From contig CAJUSI010000039.1 of NCBI GenBank assembly GCA_910589035.1, positions 1 through 64,000 of the forward strand: DNA of 64,000 nucleotides, given 5' to 3'. Position 1 is the stretch's first letter. The number at the start of each line of letters is the position of its first letter. Of this stretch, positions 17,272-26,587 are shown one piece after another. This DNA is from an uncultured Acetatifactor sp. Its GTDB lineage: Bacteria > Bacillota > Clostridia > Lachnospirales > Lachnospiraceae. Position numbers and translations under genes: made by a program. The notes under the pieces were generated by a model that did no database searches, was not told the DNA's origin, and saw only the letters and a list, made by a program, of their open reading frames with translations.

Positions 17272-18888
17272 ATGAGGCAAAAAAGAAGTAAGTTTCGGAA
17301 AATTTTCGTGTTGTTTTTAGCAGTCTTAATGACAGCGGGCAGCCTTACCGCCTGCGGCGGGCAGTCGGGCTGGCGCAGCAGGGAAGTGACGGTCATTGAC
17401 GACAATTACCGTACCTGGTATGAGATTTTCGTCTACTCCTTCTGCGACAGCGACGGAGACCGGGTTGGAGATCTTCAGGGGGTGATCTCGAAGCTGGACT
17501 ATATCGAGGATCTGGGGTTTAACGGAATCTGGCTGATGCCCATTATGCCCTCCCCCTCCTATCACAAATACGATGTGAAGGATTATCGGGAGATTGAGCC
17601 GGAGTACGGAACCATGGCGGATTTCGAGGAACTGGCTGCCGAATGTGACAAGCGGGGCATTAAACTGATCCTTGACCTGGTGCTGAACCATACCTCCTCG
17701 GAGCATCCCTGGTTTACGGAGGCCTGCGAGTACCTGGAATCCCTGGATGCGGGGGAAGAGCCTTCCGCGGAAGAGTGCCCCTATTATGAATACTATCATT
17801 TCGTAAAGGGCAATCCGGGCTCCAATACCTGGTACCAGGTGGGCTCCACGGATTATTATTACGAGGGCGTCTTCTGGAGCGGAATGCCGGATGTGAATTT
17901 CGAAAGCCAGGCTCTTCGAAAGGAATTCGAGGACATCGTGGACTTCTGGCTGGAGAAAGGTGTGGGAGGATTCCGCCTGGATGCGGTAAAGGAATTTTAC
18001 AGCGGCGCCACCGGCAAAAATGTGGAGGTATTGACCTGGCTCAACGATTATGTGAAATCCGTGAATCCCGATGCCTATATGGTGGGCGAAGCCTGGGACA
18101 GCCTGGGTACTTATGCCCAATACTATGCCAGCGGCATCGACAGCTTTTTTGATTTTGAATTTGCGGGACCTACGGGAGTGGTAACTAAGACTCTCACCTT
18201 CACAGGCGAATCCAACAGCGCCCAGGCCTACGCCAAGGCACTGTGCCGGGTCCAGAACGCCATCCGGGAGTACCGGGAGGACGCCATCGACGCCCCCTTC
18301 TTCGTCAACCATGATATGGCCCGGGCGGCAGGATACATGCAGTATGACGAGCGGAAAGTCAAGATGGCAGCACCCCTGAATCTCCTGATGAGCGGCAGCG
18401 CTTTCGTGTACTATGGGGAAGAGATCGGCATGACCGGCAGCGGCAAGGATGAAAATAAGCGTGCCCCCATGTACTGGTCCTCCGATGCCCAGGCGGAAGG
18501 CATGACCCAGGGCCCCCTGGATATGGAGCCCCAGGAAAACCAGTTCCCCAGCGCCGAAAAGCAGCGAAAGGACAAAGATTCCATTTACAGCTTTTACAAG
18601 GATACCATTCTTCTGCGGAACCAGAATCCGGAGATTGCAAGGGGAACCGTAGCCAGGCTGGAGGAGATCACGGATCAGGATATTGCCGCAATTTCAAAAA
18701 CATATGACGGCAAGACCATTTATCTGCTCATAAACCTGTCGGAAACGGAGGAAAAGCAGGTGACCATGTCCGCACAGCAGTACGGCGAGCTGGAAATCGC
18801 AGGCTACCTTTCCGTGGACGGCGGCAAAGTCACCATGAAAAACGAGGTGGTAACTCTCCCCTCCTACAGTGTGGCGGTTCTGAGATAA
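17272..18888 (+). CDS. GH13 alpha-amylase-family lipoprotein
   Basis: The chosen start at 17272 lies after GGGAGG and AGGAAG and gives a clean lipoprotein signal: basic residues, a hydrophobic core and LTAC with Cys28. The rest is a complete GH13 (beta/alpha)8 enzyme: YEIFVYSFCDSDGD at the start, DLVLNHTS (region I), GFRLDAVKEF with the nucleophile Asp (II), MVGEAW with the acid Glu (III) and FFVNHD (IV), then a C-terminal beta domain. It would act at the outer face of the membrane on alpha-glucans or maltodextrins. The frame is open upstream to 17224. No transporter adjoins it. Confidence 0.92.
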   Translation: MRQKRSKFRKIFVLFLAVLMTAGSLTACGGQSGWRSREVTVIDDNYRTWYEIFVYSFCDSDGDRVGDLQGVISKLDYIEDLGFNGIWLMPIMPSPSYHKYDVKDYREIEPEYGTMADFEELAAECDKRGIKLILDLVLNHTSSEHPWFTEACEYLESLDAGEEPSAEECPYYEYYHFVKGNPGSNTWYQVGSTDYYYEGVFWSGMPDVNFESQALRKEFEDIVDFWLEKGVGGFRLDAVKEFYSGATGKNVEVLTWLNDYVKSVNPDAYMVGEAWDSLGTYAQYYASGIDSFFDFEFAGPTGVVTKTLTFTGESNSAQAYAKALCRVQNAIREYREDAIDAPFFVNHDMARAAGYMQYDERKVKMAAPLNLLMSGSAFVYYGEEIGMTGSGKDENKRAPMYWSSDAQAEGMTQGPLDMEPQENQFPSAEKQRKDKDSIYSFYKDTILLRNQNPEIARGTVARLEEITDQDIAAISKTYDGKTIYLLINLSETEEKQVTMSAQQYGELEIAGYLSVDGGKVTMKNEVVTLPSYSVAVLR

Positions 18889-18953
18889 TTCTGCTCTTGC
18901 GGCAGGAACAAAGGGAACAACAGCTCACAGAAATCAGGATATGGACCGATAAC

Positions 18954-19001
18954 AAAACAGGGCAGCAAGATAGTCAAAACCTATTACCGCCGCCCTGTTT
19001 T
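18954..19001 (+). terminator. Putative terminator after the GH13 gene
   Basis: AAAACAGGGC and GCCCTGTTTT are perfectly complementary, with a 28-base loop. The large loop makes it weaker than a classical terminator. Confidence 0.5.
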
Positions 19002-19031
19002 AAGTCTTGAATTACCCCGATAAATACAAAG

Positions 19032-19232
19032 TTATTTGCTGAATCTAATAACAAGAGTTTCTTGCAATGGATACTGAAAAATTTCGTTTCCCCAGGGCAT
19101 TTCTACAGTCAATATTCCATCTGCTATATCGGTAAACAAAATTGTACCGACATCTGTTTTTTCTTCTTCCCAATCATCAGAGGGATAAACGAGAATTGTC
19201 CCTTCTTTTTTCGATTCCTGTCTTCTCCTACA
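19032..19232 (-). pseudogene. Gene fragment downstream of the ABC permease, no start codon
   Basis: A frame open from 19232 to the TAA at 19032 reads as real protein (GTILVYPSDDWEEEKTDVGT, FTDIADGILTVEMPWGNEIF) but has no ATG, GTG or TTG near its start; it overlaps the permease stop. It may be the 3' end of a gene whose first part was lost when the ABC permease was brought next to it, or it may start from an unusual codon. No family recognised. Confidence 0.5.
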
Positions 19233-21453
19233 TCATGGTATCATCCCGCAGAACCTCCGCCAGACTGATTCTCCGCACATTCCGCCAGGCCAGGAGGTAG
19301 CTGAGCGCTACACAGGCCACGATGGCCAGCAGGAACAGAAAGATGGGGAGCAGGGGCGCTTCCGCCAGGAACTCTCCTGCGTCCAGATAGCTCATTTTCA
19401 GCATGGCGCACACGGCAATCGCCGCCAGGGGAAGAGTAATCAGAATCGGCCGCCCCGCCAGGACCAGCGCCTCGATGCAGAACATTTTCCGCAGGGACGC
19501 CGGTGTCAGCCCCACGGACAGATACCTGGCGAATTCCCGCCTGCGCTGCCGCACGAAGCCCAGGGTGTTGGAGAACACATTTCCCAGCCCGATGACGGCC
19601 AGCAGCACGCAGAAGCCGCCGAAGGCAGTCATCATGCCCTGAATCTGGGTATTGTTGGTGTCGTATTTCCGGATGCGGTTCTCGGTCTCCGCGGTATAGC
19701 TTTGGCCCAGAAGGGCGTCCAGCCCCTCCTCCATGTGGTTCAGCTCCTCCGGGGTAACCCCCTCTCTTCCCAGGACACAGATAGAGACCTCTTCCTCCGC
19801 TCCCCCGATTTGCTCCCTGATTTCATTCCACAGGGACACAGGAATAAAATGTACCAGCTCATAGTAGTCCAGGGTGGCATATTCCTCCCGCAGGGCCGGA
19901 AACTGCTCAGTATAAGCCAGGACAGGAACCTCCGCCGTCACCGCCTCGCTTCCCGATTGCCGCAGAACGCTCACAGGGGCTTCCCCCACGCTATCCTTTT
20001 CCAGATAAGGGCAAAAAACCGGATGCCGGAAATCGGGATTCGTCACATCCCTTATCCGGTTTATGACCACTGCCCCATCCAGCCGGGGCGACGCGCCGAT
20101 CTGCCCGCAGTAAGCCAGAAAGCTGCCGTCATCCAATATGACAATGGGGGCGTTCACAAGATAGCCGCCCTCCATTTGGGTGACGTAATGCCCGGGCGCC
20201 TGGGAAAACCCGCCGAAGGCTTTCATCTCCCCGCTCAGCTCCGCCTCCGTGATAAGCCTCTTAGCCGCCGCCCTCTGGTAGGCAATTGCACTCTCCACCC
20301 CGGCAAGTGCTCTTATCTGCTCTGTCTCCGGAAAGCTTTCCAACCGGGTATCTTTCACCGTCACATAGATATCCCAGATATTCTGATATTTCTCGAAATA
20401 GGTCTCCCTGGTGCTGATGCCCGAGAGGGAAAAGAAGCACTGCATCATCGTGAAGGCCAGAAAGGAAAATACCAAAGACAGGGAGGCTGTCCGCAGGGCT
20501 TTACGCTGTGCCTTTAAAGCATTCCCTGCCAGTTCTCCTTCCACGCCGAACAGGAGGCTCAGGATGCGGGAGTTCTTTCTGCGCTTCAGCTGCAGCTCCC
20601 CGATGTTCCGGATGGCCTCCAGGGGCGTGAGCCTGCTCAGCTTCCTGGCGGGCAGCCAGGCGGAAATCCATATGGTGCCCACAGTAATAAGCACCGTGAC
20701 GGCCAGAACCAGCGGATGGTATCCGGGGCTGGCCTCATGCCGTCCGGGGACATCGCTTCCCAGCAGGACATTTGTCAGGAGCATCAGCCCCATTGCACCC
20801 CCGGTGCCCAGGAGATTCCCCGCCAGCAGAGGAAGAGCACAGAGGGACGCGGCCTCCTGCAGGAGACAGGTCCGGATCTGCTTCGGCGTAGCGCCGATGC
20901 TGGAAAAGATGCCGAACTGGTGAATCCTGGCGTTCATGGACACCGCAAAGGAATTATGTATAATGACCACCAGGGAAAAAGCGGCCATCCCCGTAATCAG
21001 GAGAAACATGGGAAGCAACAGCCTTGGCGCGGTATCCTGAGGATCACGAATGAAATACAATGCCAGAAGCTGATGGTGATAGGTTGTTTTTTCCGCGGGA
21101 ATCCCCGCCAGTTCCGCAATGCGGGGCGTATCCTCCAGGACATCCCTGTAATCGCAGAAATAAAGGTCGGTCACCATCTCACCTTCCCTGCTCTTCTTCT
21201 CGTTTACTATAGCGTCTTCCACGGTGGCAAAATTCCGGATGGCCTCCAGGGCTTCCGGACTTATCTCCCCCGCCAGCCGGCTCTGCCAGCCTCCCTCTTC
21301 CAGCTGTACCTTCTCCACCTCGTATTTCCACATATTATAGAACAATCCGCACAGCAGGGATAAAAGCAGCGCCGAGATAAAGGCCGAGAGCCGCACGGTC
21401 AGACCGGAGGCTGGATTGTTTTTCCTGTAATCCGATAAATATTCTTTCCACAT
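19228..21453 (-). CDS. ABC transporter permease, FtsX/BceB/MacB-like
   Basis: The 741-residue protein has one N-terminal membrane segment, a ~120-residue outer domain, three membrane segments (about 155-270), a central soluble domain of about 200 residues after a segment at ~320, and three C-terminal segments: two FtsX-type repeats. This is the design of permeases that move or sense peptides and lipoproteins (BceB, VraG, MacB). The ATPase lies 96 bases upstream, and the two-component genes before that, all on one strand. That context suggests antimicrobial-peptide sensing or detoxification. Confidence 0.9.
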   Translation of the reverse strand: MWKEYLSDYRKNNPASGLTVRLSAFISALLLSLLCGLFYNMWKYEVEKVQLEEGGWQSRLAGEISPEALEAIRNFATVEDAIVNEKKSREGEMVTDLYFCDYRDVLEDTPRIAELAGIPAEKTTYHHQLLALYFIRDPQDTAPRLLLPMFLLITGMAAFSLVVIIHNSFAVSMNARIHQFGIFSSIGATPKQIRTCLLQEAASLCALPLLAGNLLGTGGAMGLMLLTNVLLGSDVPGRHEASPGYHPLVLAVTVLITVGTIWISAWLPARKLSRLTPLEAIRNIGELQLKRRKNSRILSLLFGVEGELAGNALKAQRKALRTASLSLVFSFLAFTMMQCFFSLSGISTRETYFEKYQNIWDIYVTVKDTRLESFPETEQIRALAGVESAIAYQRAAAKRLITEAELSGEMKAFGGFSQAPGHYVTQMEGGYLVNAPIVILDDGSFLAYCGQIGASPRLDGAVVINRIRDVTNPDFRHPVFCPYLEKDSVGEAPVSVLRQSGSEAVTAEVPVLAYTEQFPALREEYATLDYYELVHFIPVSLWNEIREQIGGAEEEVSICVLGREGVTPEELNHMEEGLDALLGQSYTAETENRIRKYDTNNTQIQGMMTAFGGFCVLLAVIGLGNVFSNTLGFVRQRRREFARYLSVGLTPASLRKMFCIEALVLAGRPILITLPLAAIAVCAMLKMSYLDAGEFLAEAPLLPIFLFLLAIVACVALSYLLAWRNVRRISLAEVLRDDTMM

Positions 21454-21549
21454 ATAGGAGCACCGTTCCTCTCATGGAAGCCGGCGCAGAGACATCCTCC
21501 TGCGAAGGCCGCCAGGCTCTTCCCCAGGAACTGCCGCAGCGCTGCCTCC

Positions 21550-22245
21550 TCAGGCCAGTGCCTTCACCTCCCTCCGTTCATCGCTTATGATACGCCCGTC
21601 CTGGACAGTGATAACGCGTTCCGCCTCCAGGGCCACCTTCTCGTCGTGGGTAATCAGCAGAATGGTCTGCTCCAGGCTGCGGTTGGAAAGCTTGAGCATA
21701 TCCATGATTTCCCGGGAATTCTTCTGATCCAGATTCCCAGTGGGCTCGTCCGCCAGAAGCAGCGCGGGACGGTAGATCAGGGAGCGGGCAATGGCCACCC
21801 TCTGCTGCTGGCCGCCGGACAGCTGGTTTGGCAGCGCCTCCAGGCGGTCGGAGATTCCCAGGGTATCCACGATCTTTTTAAAATATTCCTCATTGGGCTT
21901 CTTCCTGTCCAGCGCCAAAGGCATCAGGATATTCTTCCGCACCGTGAGGGTGGGAATCAGGTTATAGAACTGGTATACCAGCCCCACCTTTCTGCGCCGG
22001 AAGATGGCCGCCCGGGTCGGATTCAGTTCCGAGAGCTCTGTGCCGTCTATGATCACCGACCCTTCCGTTGGCTTGTCCACGCTGCCCAGAATGTGTAGCA
22101 GAGTGGATTTGCCAGATCCGGACGCACCCACGATTGCCACAAATTCGCCCTTATTCACGGACAGATCGATTCCGTCCAGGGCTGTTACCTGATTGCCGCC
22201 GGCGCCGTATACCTTACGGACACCCCGACACTTTAATATTTCCAT
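21550..22245 (-). CDS. ABC transporter ATPase (LolD/MacB/BceA-like)
   Basis: All ATPase motifs are present: Walker A GASGSGKST, Q-loop, signature LSGGQQQRVAIARSL, Walker B LLLADEPTG and the H-loop ITHD. The sequence is of the MacB/LolD/BceA class that pairs with FtsX-like permeases. The ATG ending at 22245 follows AAAGGAG by eight bases and is preferred to the longer frame starting at 22290. It energises the permease that follows. Confidence 0.95.
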   Translation of the reverse strand: MEILKCRGVRKVYGAGGNQVTALDGIDLSVNKGEFVAIVGASGSGKSTLLHILGSVDKPTEGSVIIDGTELSELNPTRAAIFRRRKVGLVYQFYNLIPTLTVRKNILMPLALDRKKPNEEYFKKIVDTLGISDRLEALPNQLSGGQQQRVAIARSLIYRPALLLADEPTGNLDQKNSREIMDMLKLSNRSLEQTILLITHDEKVALEAERVITVQDGRIISDERREVKALA

Positions 22246-22471
22246 ATTGGTTTGCTCCTTTCGTCTTTCCTCCACTCCTGCTCCGCGCAAGCTTATTGAC
22301 TTTGTCTCTTTGCAAAGGACAAGGCTGCGCAGGCCGGGGCCGAGGTTTTATCAGAACGCCTGGGACCCCGTTCGTAACGCTGAGCCGGCGGATTGCGCAG
22401 TCTTCGGAATACGCGCGGACGCAGAAGGAAGTATCGGTTACTCTTACAGTATATCAGAACAGAATGACAGC

Positions 22472-23860
22472 TCAGTGACTGTAGAAGTGAATTTCAAAAA
22501 GAGCACCCCCGCCCGGCCGGTTTGCCGCCCGGAGGGTACCGTTCTGGCGTTCGATGATCTCCTTTGCCAGGGCCAGTCCGATGCCGATGCCGCCCCTGGG
22601 AGCGTTCTGTCCCCGGTAGAAGCGTTTGAAGAGATGGGGCAGCTCCTCCCTTGCAAAGCCCGGGCCCTCATCCCAGATTACAATTTCCGTATATAAGGGA
22701 TTCTGGCTGTAGGAACAGTGGATTTTTCCTCCTCCGTGTTCCATGCAGTTCTTCATCAGGTTCACCACCGCCTCCATGGTCCAGTCCGGATCCGCCGTAA
22801 TCCTCATGCTGCCCTGCTCCGGTATCTCCACGGAAGCACCGGATGCGGACAGCAGCTCCTGCAGAGTATCCGCCGCAAGGACAAGCAGAGTAAAGACATC
22901 CACTTCCCTTCTCTCCAGGGACAGAGTTCCGGCATCGATGCGGGACAGGAGCAGCAGCGCCTCCTCCAGGCGGGTGAGCCGCAGGAGCTGCTTCCGTATC
23001 TGCCCCAGACTGCCTCGAAATAAGTCAGATGTTCCTGCCGGAATATTCTCCTGTTCTTTCTCCCCTTTGATTCTACCGTCTCCGTCTGTATTTCCCATAT
23101 TCCGCAAAACAGTTTGCTCCTGCAAGCCTGAATCCGGCAGGCTCCCGGGGCGTAAGGAGGAAACCCTCCGTATCTCAGGCTCATTCCCGTCTGAAACACC
23201 GGAAATATTCCCGCAAAGGTCATGCTCCATCATTTGTACGGACAGGGAGATTGCCGTGATGGGCGTCTTAATCTGATGTGCAATATTGGACAGGTTCTCC
23301 GCAAATCCGTTCCTGGCCCGGACAGCCGTCTCCCTCGCCTGGCAGAGAGAGGTCACGGTCTTATAGATCCCGTCCGCAAGCCTGGAAAAGTCATCCTCCC
23401 CTGTATCCTCTCCCGCGGCGGAAAGGATCGGGGCGCTTCCTGTGTTCGCCTGTTCCAGATATTCTGTCAGAGCCCGGATCCGCAGAGATTCCCGCCTGTT
23501 GCGGCGCAGCCAGGTGCAGGCAAAAAGCAGGCCCCCTGCCAGTACCCCCGTCCCGATAAACAGGAAGCCGTGCCCGTGAGCAATGCCTGAAAAATCCGAA
23601 ATCCGGTACCCAAGGGATTCCAGCAGATTTTCTTCGGCTGTGCCGTCGTCATTTTCCCCCGTATATTCCTTCAAGGCGGCGGCAATGATTGTCCTGGCCT
23701 CCGGATCCTGCTCCACCACTTCCCCGCAGATTGCGTTTATCATTTCAAACTGCATCCGGCCGGCATGGAAGGTATACAGCAGCACGGACACGGCGGCGGC
23801 AAGAAGGCTTACGGATACTGTCAGGCCGAAGATACCCCAGATACTTTTCCGTCCGCTCAT
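22472..23860 (-). CDS. Sensor histidine kinase of the ABC-exporter module
   Basis: Two membrane segments (about 8-30 and 96-118) flank a ~65-residue outer loop. The HisKA phosphoacceptor is in NIAHQIKTPITAIS, and the HATPase domain (about 340-460) has NLMKNCMEHGGG, DEGPGF and GIGIGLALAKEII. Between the phosphoacceptor helix and its partner helix (about residues 215-285) lies an unusual insert of some 65 low-complexity residues, absent from normal HisKA hairpins. The long outer loop makes it unlike the tiny BceS intramembrane sensors, so it may sense its ligand directly. It overlaps the upstream regulator by four bases. Confidence 0.9.
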   Translation of the reverse strand: MSGRKSIWGIFGLTVSVSLLAAAVSVLLYTFHAGRMQFEMINAICGEVVEQDPEARTIIAAALKEYTGENDDGTAEENLLESLGYRISDFSGIAHGHGFLFIGTGVLAGGLLFACTWLRRNRRESLRIRALTEYLEQANTGSAPILSAAGEDTGEDDFSRLADGIYKTVTSLCQARETAVRARNGFAENLSNIAHQIKTPITAISLSVQMMEHDLCGNISGVSDGNEPEIRRVSSLRPGSLPDSGLQEQTVLRNMGNTDGDGRIKGEKEQENIPAGTSDLFRGSLGQIRKQLLRLTRLEEALLLLSRIDAGTLSLERREVDVFTLLVLAADTLQELLSASGASVEIPEQGSMRITADPDWTMEAVVNLMKNCMEHGGGKIHCSYSQNPLYTEIVIWDEGPGFAREELPHLFKRFYRGQNAPRGGIGIGLALAKEIIERQNGTLRAANRPGGGALFEIHFYSH

Positions 23861-24528
23861 AGGGTATCCTCCATCCGGTAGCCCACGCTTCTCACGGTCT
23901 TCAGACAGGCAGGCTGGTGAAGCTTATCCCGCAGACGCTTTACGGTAACCGTCAGCGTATTGTCGTTCACATAATTTCCGTTTACATCCCATACCTGCGC
24001 CAGAATTTTCTCCCGGGTGAGGGTCTTCCCCTTATTCTGCAGCAGGTACAGAAGCAGCTGATATTCCGCGGCGCTCAGGGGGATTTCCTCCGAGCCGCAG
24101 GTGACAATCCGGCGGCTGCGGTCCATCTGGATATCGTCGCAGGAAAGATACTGCTCCGCCGCATTGCCGGTCCTGCGCAGCAGCGCCAGAATCCGGGAAT
24201 GCAGCACCTCCAGCTCAAAGGGCTTGACCACATAGTCGTCCGCGCCCTCCCGAAAGCCGGAGACGATGTCACAGGCATCCCCGCGGACGGTGAGGAAGAT
24301 GATGGGAAGCTCCTTCCATCTGCCCCGAATCCACCGGCAGAGCCGGTCCCCGCTGCCGTCCGGCATGTTCCAGTCCAGCAGCACCAGGGTGGGCACATGG
24401 GTCTCCAGCGCCTGTCTGGCCTGTGCAAGGCTGGCACAGACCGTCACCCGGAAAGCTTTTTGCTCCAGATATTCCCTTACGCCGGCGGCGATGTCGGGAT
24501 CGTCTTCTATATAGTATAAATCAATCAT
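23857..24528 (-). CDS. OmpR/PhoB-family response regulator
   Basis: The receiver domain has DD near the N-terminus, the acceptor aspartate in LVLLDWNMPDGSG and lysine in YVVKPFELE. The winged-helix output domain follows (LSAAEYQLLLYLLQNKGKTL, RLRDKLHQ). The start at 24528 has AGGAGG five bases upstream. It is first in the four-gene cluster regulator-kinase-ATPase-permease and most likely controls the exporter genes. Stretch 24529-24892 upstream is AT-rich toward its far end and shows no gene. Confidence 0.93.
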   Translation of the reverse strand: MIDLYYIEDDPDIAAGVREYLEQKAFRVTVCASLAQARQALETHVPTLVLLDWNMPDGSGDRLCRWIRGRWKELPIIFLTVRGDACDIVSGFREGADDYVVKPFELEVLHSRILALLRRTGNAAEQYLSCDDIQMDRSRRIVTCGSEEIPLSAAEYQLLLYLLQNKGKTLTREKILAQVWDVNGNYVNDNTLTVTVKRLRDKLHQPACLKTVRSVGYRMEDTL

Positions 24529-24892
24529 GGCTGCCTCCTGTCTTTTTCCTTTCATAGCTCCTCAGAATCCCCAATCCGCATTCCAAGGGGCTGTCGGCAT
24601 TCCAGCTTCTTCTGTGGGGACTCAAACCGGATTCCCAATCAAAAAAGCTTTGTTTTCTCGCAAAGATACAATACAGTCCAAAAGACATTATAGCAGAAAA
24701 AAGTTACAGTTTTGTGACCGATTTTCTACCCAACCAAACGTCATTTCGCAAAACAGGCATTCTGTTAAGTTTAATACATATATAAAATATAATGACTATA
24801 TACTGTACTCAGCCGGCTCCTTGGGGATTGCTTTATGGCGCTGAGTCTGGTATATAGCCATTTATAATTGTATCAGGACAGAAAATATATCT

Positions 24893-26311
24893 TTATTTTA
24901 ATCGAAAGAATAAGGTATTTTCATCTGCGACTTCATAAATATAGTCGCCGTCATTATACCGCCCATCGCTTATTGCTCCCACTATCGAACCATCATATCC
25001 AATCGGCACACGGAACGAAACCTGAATCTTGCAGGTATATACACGATCATTCCATTCCATGACAAGTGCATGATCCTCATTGAGGCATTCTGTATAGTCG
25101 ATACCATTGAAATTTATTGTATATGTATCATTTTCATCTATTACACCAACATTGCTTTCGTTTTTGTTGGCTCCAGAGACGTTTTTGGGTACTATATTAT
25201 AAAAATCAGTTGTAAATGGGGAGCTTGTCGTTCCGTAATCCCAGGCGTTATCCTCCGCGTAAGTGAATGTTACATCAACGCTTTTCCATTCGTATCCCTC
25301 CACACCTTCGTGTTCTTCATCGGACTCAAAAATTCTGTAATTTGAAAATAATACTGTACCATTGACAGAAATATCCTTATTTCTGTAAGTGAGCGTCGTA
25401 TAAGGATACTCTTTATCTAACTCCGCACTACAAATAAGTCCATGCTTGTCAAAGTCACCCTGGAGCATTTCTCCGTCAGTAGTGCCGCATACTTTACAGG
25501 TGGCAGGACTTTGATAGGTAGCTTCTGTAAATTCGTGCGGAAGCCTGTCACCCTCTGTCTCTCCGCACTCGCTGCATGTTTTGGGTGTGAAACAAGTAGC
25601 TTCTGCCCATACATGCTCCTTAGCGTCTTCCGAAACATCCCTGTCTTCTGCATTTCCCGGAATATTCCAGCTTTCCGGATTCTCCAAAGCGTCCTCTACA
25701 AAAGCGGGAAGCTCCCCGGCGTCATACTCCTCCGTAACGATGAAAGCTTCGTCCCCGTCGAGAACCATCCTGGCTGTCTGTCCCGCAGTAATGGTTTCAG
25801 AGGCCAATACGCTGCCGTTCTCACCGAAGATGCTGCACTCCACTTTCCCCTCCAACAGGTAGACGTACATCAAATTCTCGTTCTCTACATCCACCCACCC
25901 GCAGGTACCCCGGATGCCCACCGCCATGGCGGATGTGCGGATATTCATGACTTCATCCTCCGCCAGCGGTTCGGTGACATTGAAAAAAAGGCCGCCGGAC
26001 AGGACATAGAGCTCCAGCAGCTTATCTTTCTTTCGAATTTCCACAGCGCTTGATGCATCCAGCTTAGCCAGTTTAGCATCGTCCAGGGTAATCCACCCAT
26101 AGCTTTCCGCCTGTGTGTTCACCTCATAGCCGCTGTACAGCCCAAGGTTTTCCGATATCTTTACGTCTTTTCCTTCTGCGTTGCCTACCCGCACCATCCC
26201 TTCTGTCCTGGTCAGATGCATGACAGCCGCCATATTTTCTCTGCCGCAGGCGGCAAGGGAAAGTGCAAGGACCAGAGCTGTCCAAAATACCGCAATAAGT
26301 TTCTTTTTCAT
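24893..26311 (-). CDS. FecR-domain lipoprotein with paired CxxC motifs
   Basis: A lipoprotein signal ends in LSLAACGRE (Cys22). Residues about 35-200 form a FecR domain (GYEVNTQAESYGWITLDD, TSAMAVGIRGTCGWVDVE), which in other bacteria binds surface or regulatory partners. A linker (about 200-290) carries two repeated Cys motifs, CFTPKTCSECGETEGD and SPATCKVCGTTDGE, a form often seen in Lachnospiraceae surface proteins. The C-terminal ~180 residues are beta-rich and unknown. It is surface attached. No sigma/anti-sigma pair is adjacent, so a FecR signalling role is not implied. Confidence 0.82.
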   Translation of the reverse strand: MKKKLIAVFWTALVLALSLAACGRENMAAVMHLTRTEGMVRVGNAEGKDVKISENLGLYSGYEVNTQAESYGWITLDDAKLAKLDASSAVEIRKKDKLLELYVLSGGLFFNVTEPLAEDEVMNIRTSAMAVGIRGTCGWVDVENENLMYVYLLEGKVECSIFGENGSVLASETITAGQTARMVLDGDEAFIVTEEYDAGELPAFVEDALENPESWNIPGNAEDRDVSEDAKEHVWAEATCFTPKTCSECGETEGDRLPHEFTEATYQSPATCKVCGTTDGEMLQGDFDKHGLICSAELDKEYPYTTLTYRNKDISVNGTVLFSNYRIFESDEEHEGVEGYEWKSVDVTFTYAEDNAWDYGTTSSPFTTDFYNIVPKNVSGANKNESNVGVIDENDTYTINFNGIDYTECLNEDHALVMEWNDRVYTCKIQVSFRVPIGYDGSIVGAISDGRYNDGDYIYEVADENTLFFRLK

Positions 26312-26587
26312 GTCATTGCTTACTCCTTTGTCTGCCTTTTAAAAATAATCCTATTTCAACTCTTATTCTACCCCTCCATATCATTTTGTCAAGGATAAAA
26401 GCAGTTTGAACTTCCACAGTTGTGTCGGCAGAACTCCGATTCGGCCCGCACCGCTGTACGCAAAATATAACGAAGCATGGAATGGGCGTTGTTCTGGTCA
26501 GGCAGCGGCTTGAGCCGGCCCAATTCGTCGCTGCTGTCAGAGGCAACGGTAAGATTCAACTCGTTACAAGAGATTTTTTCGGAAACT

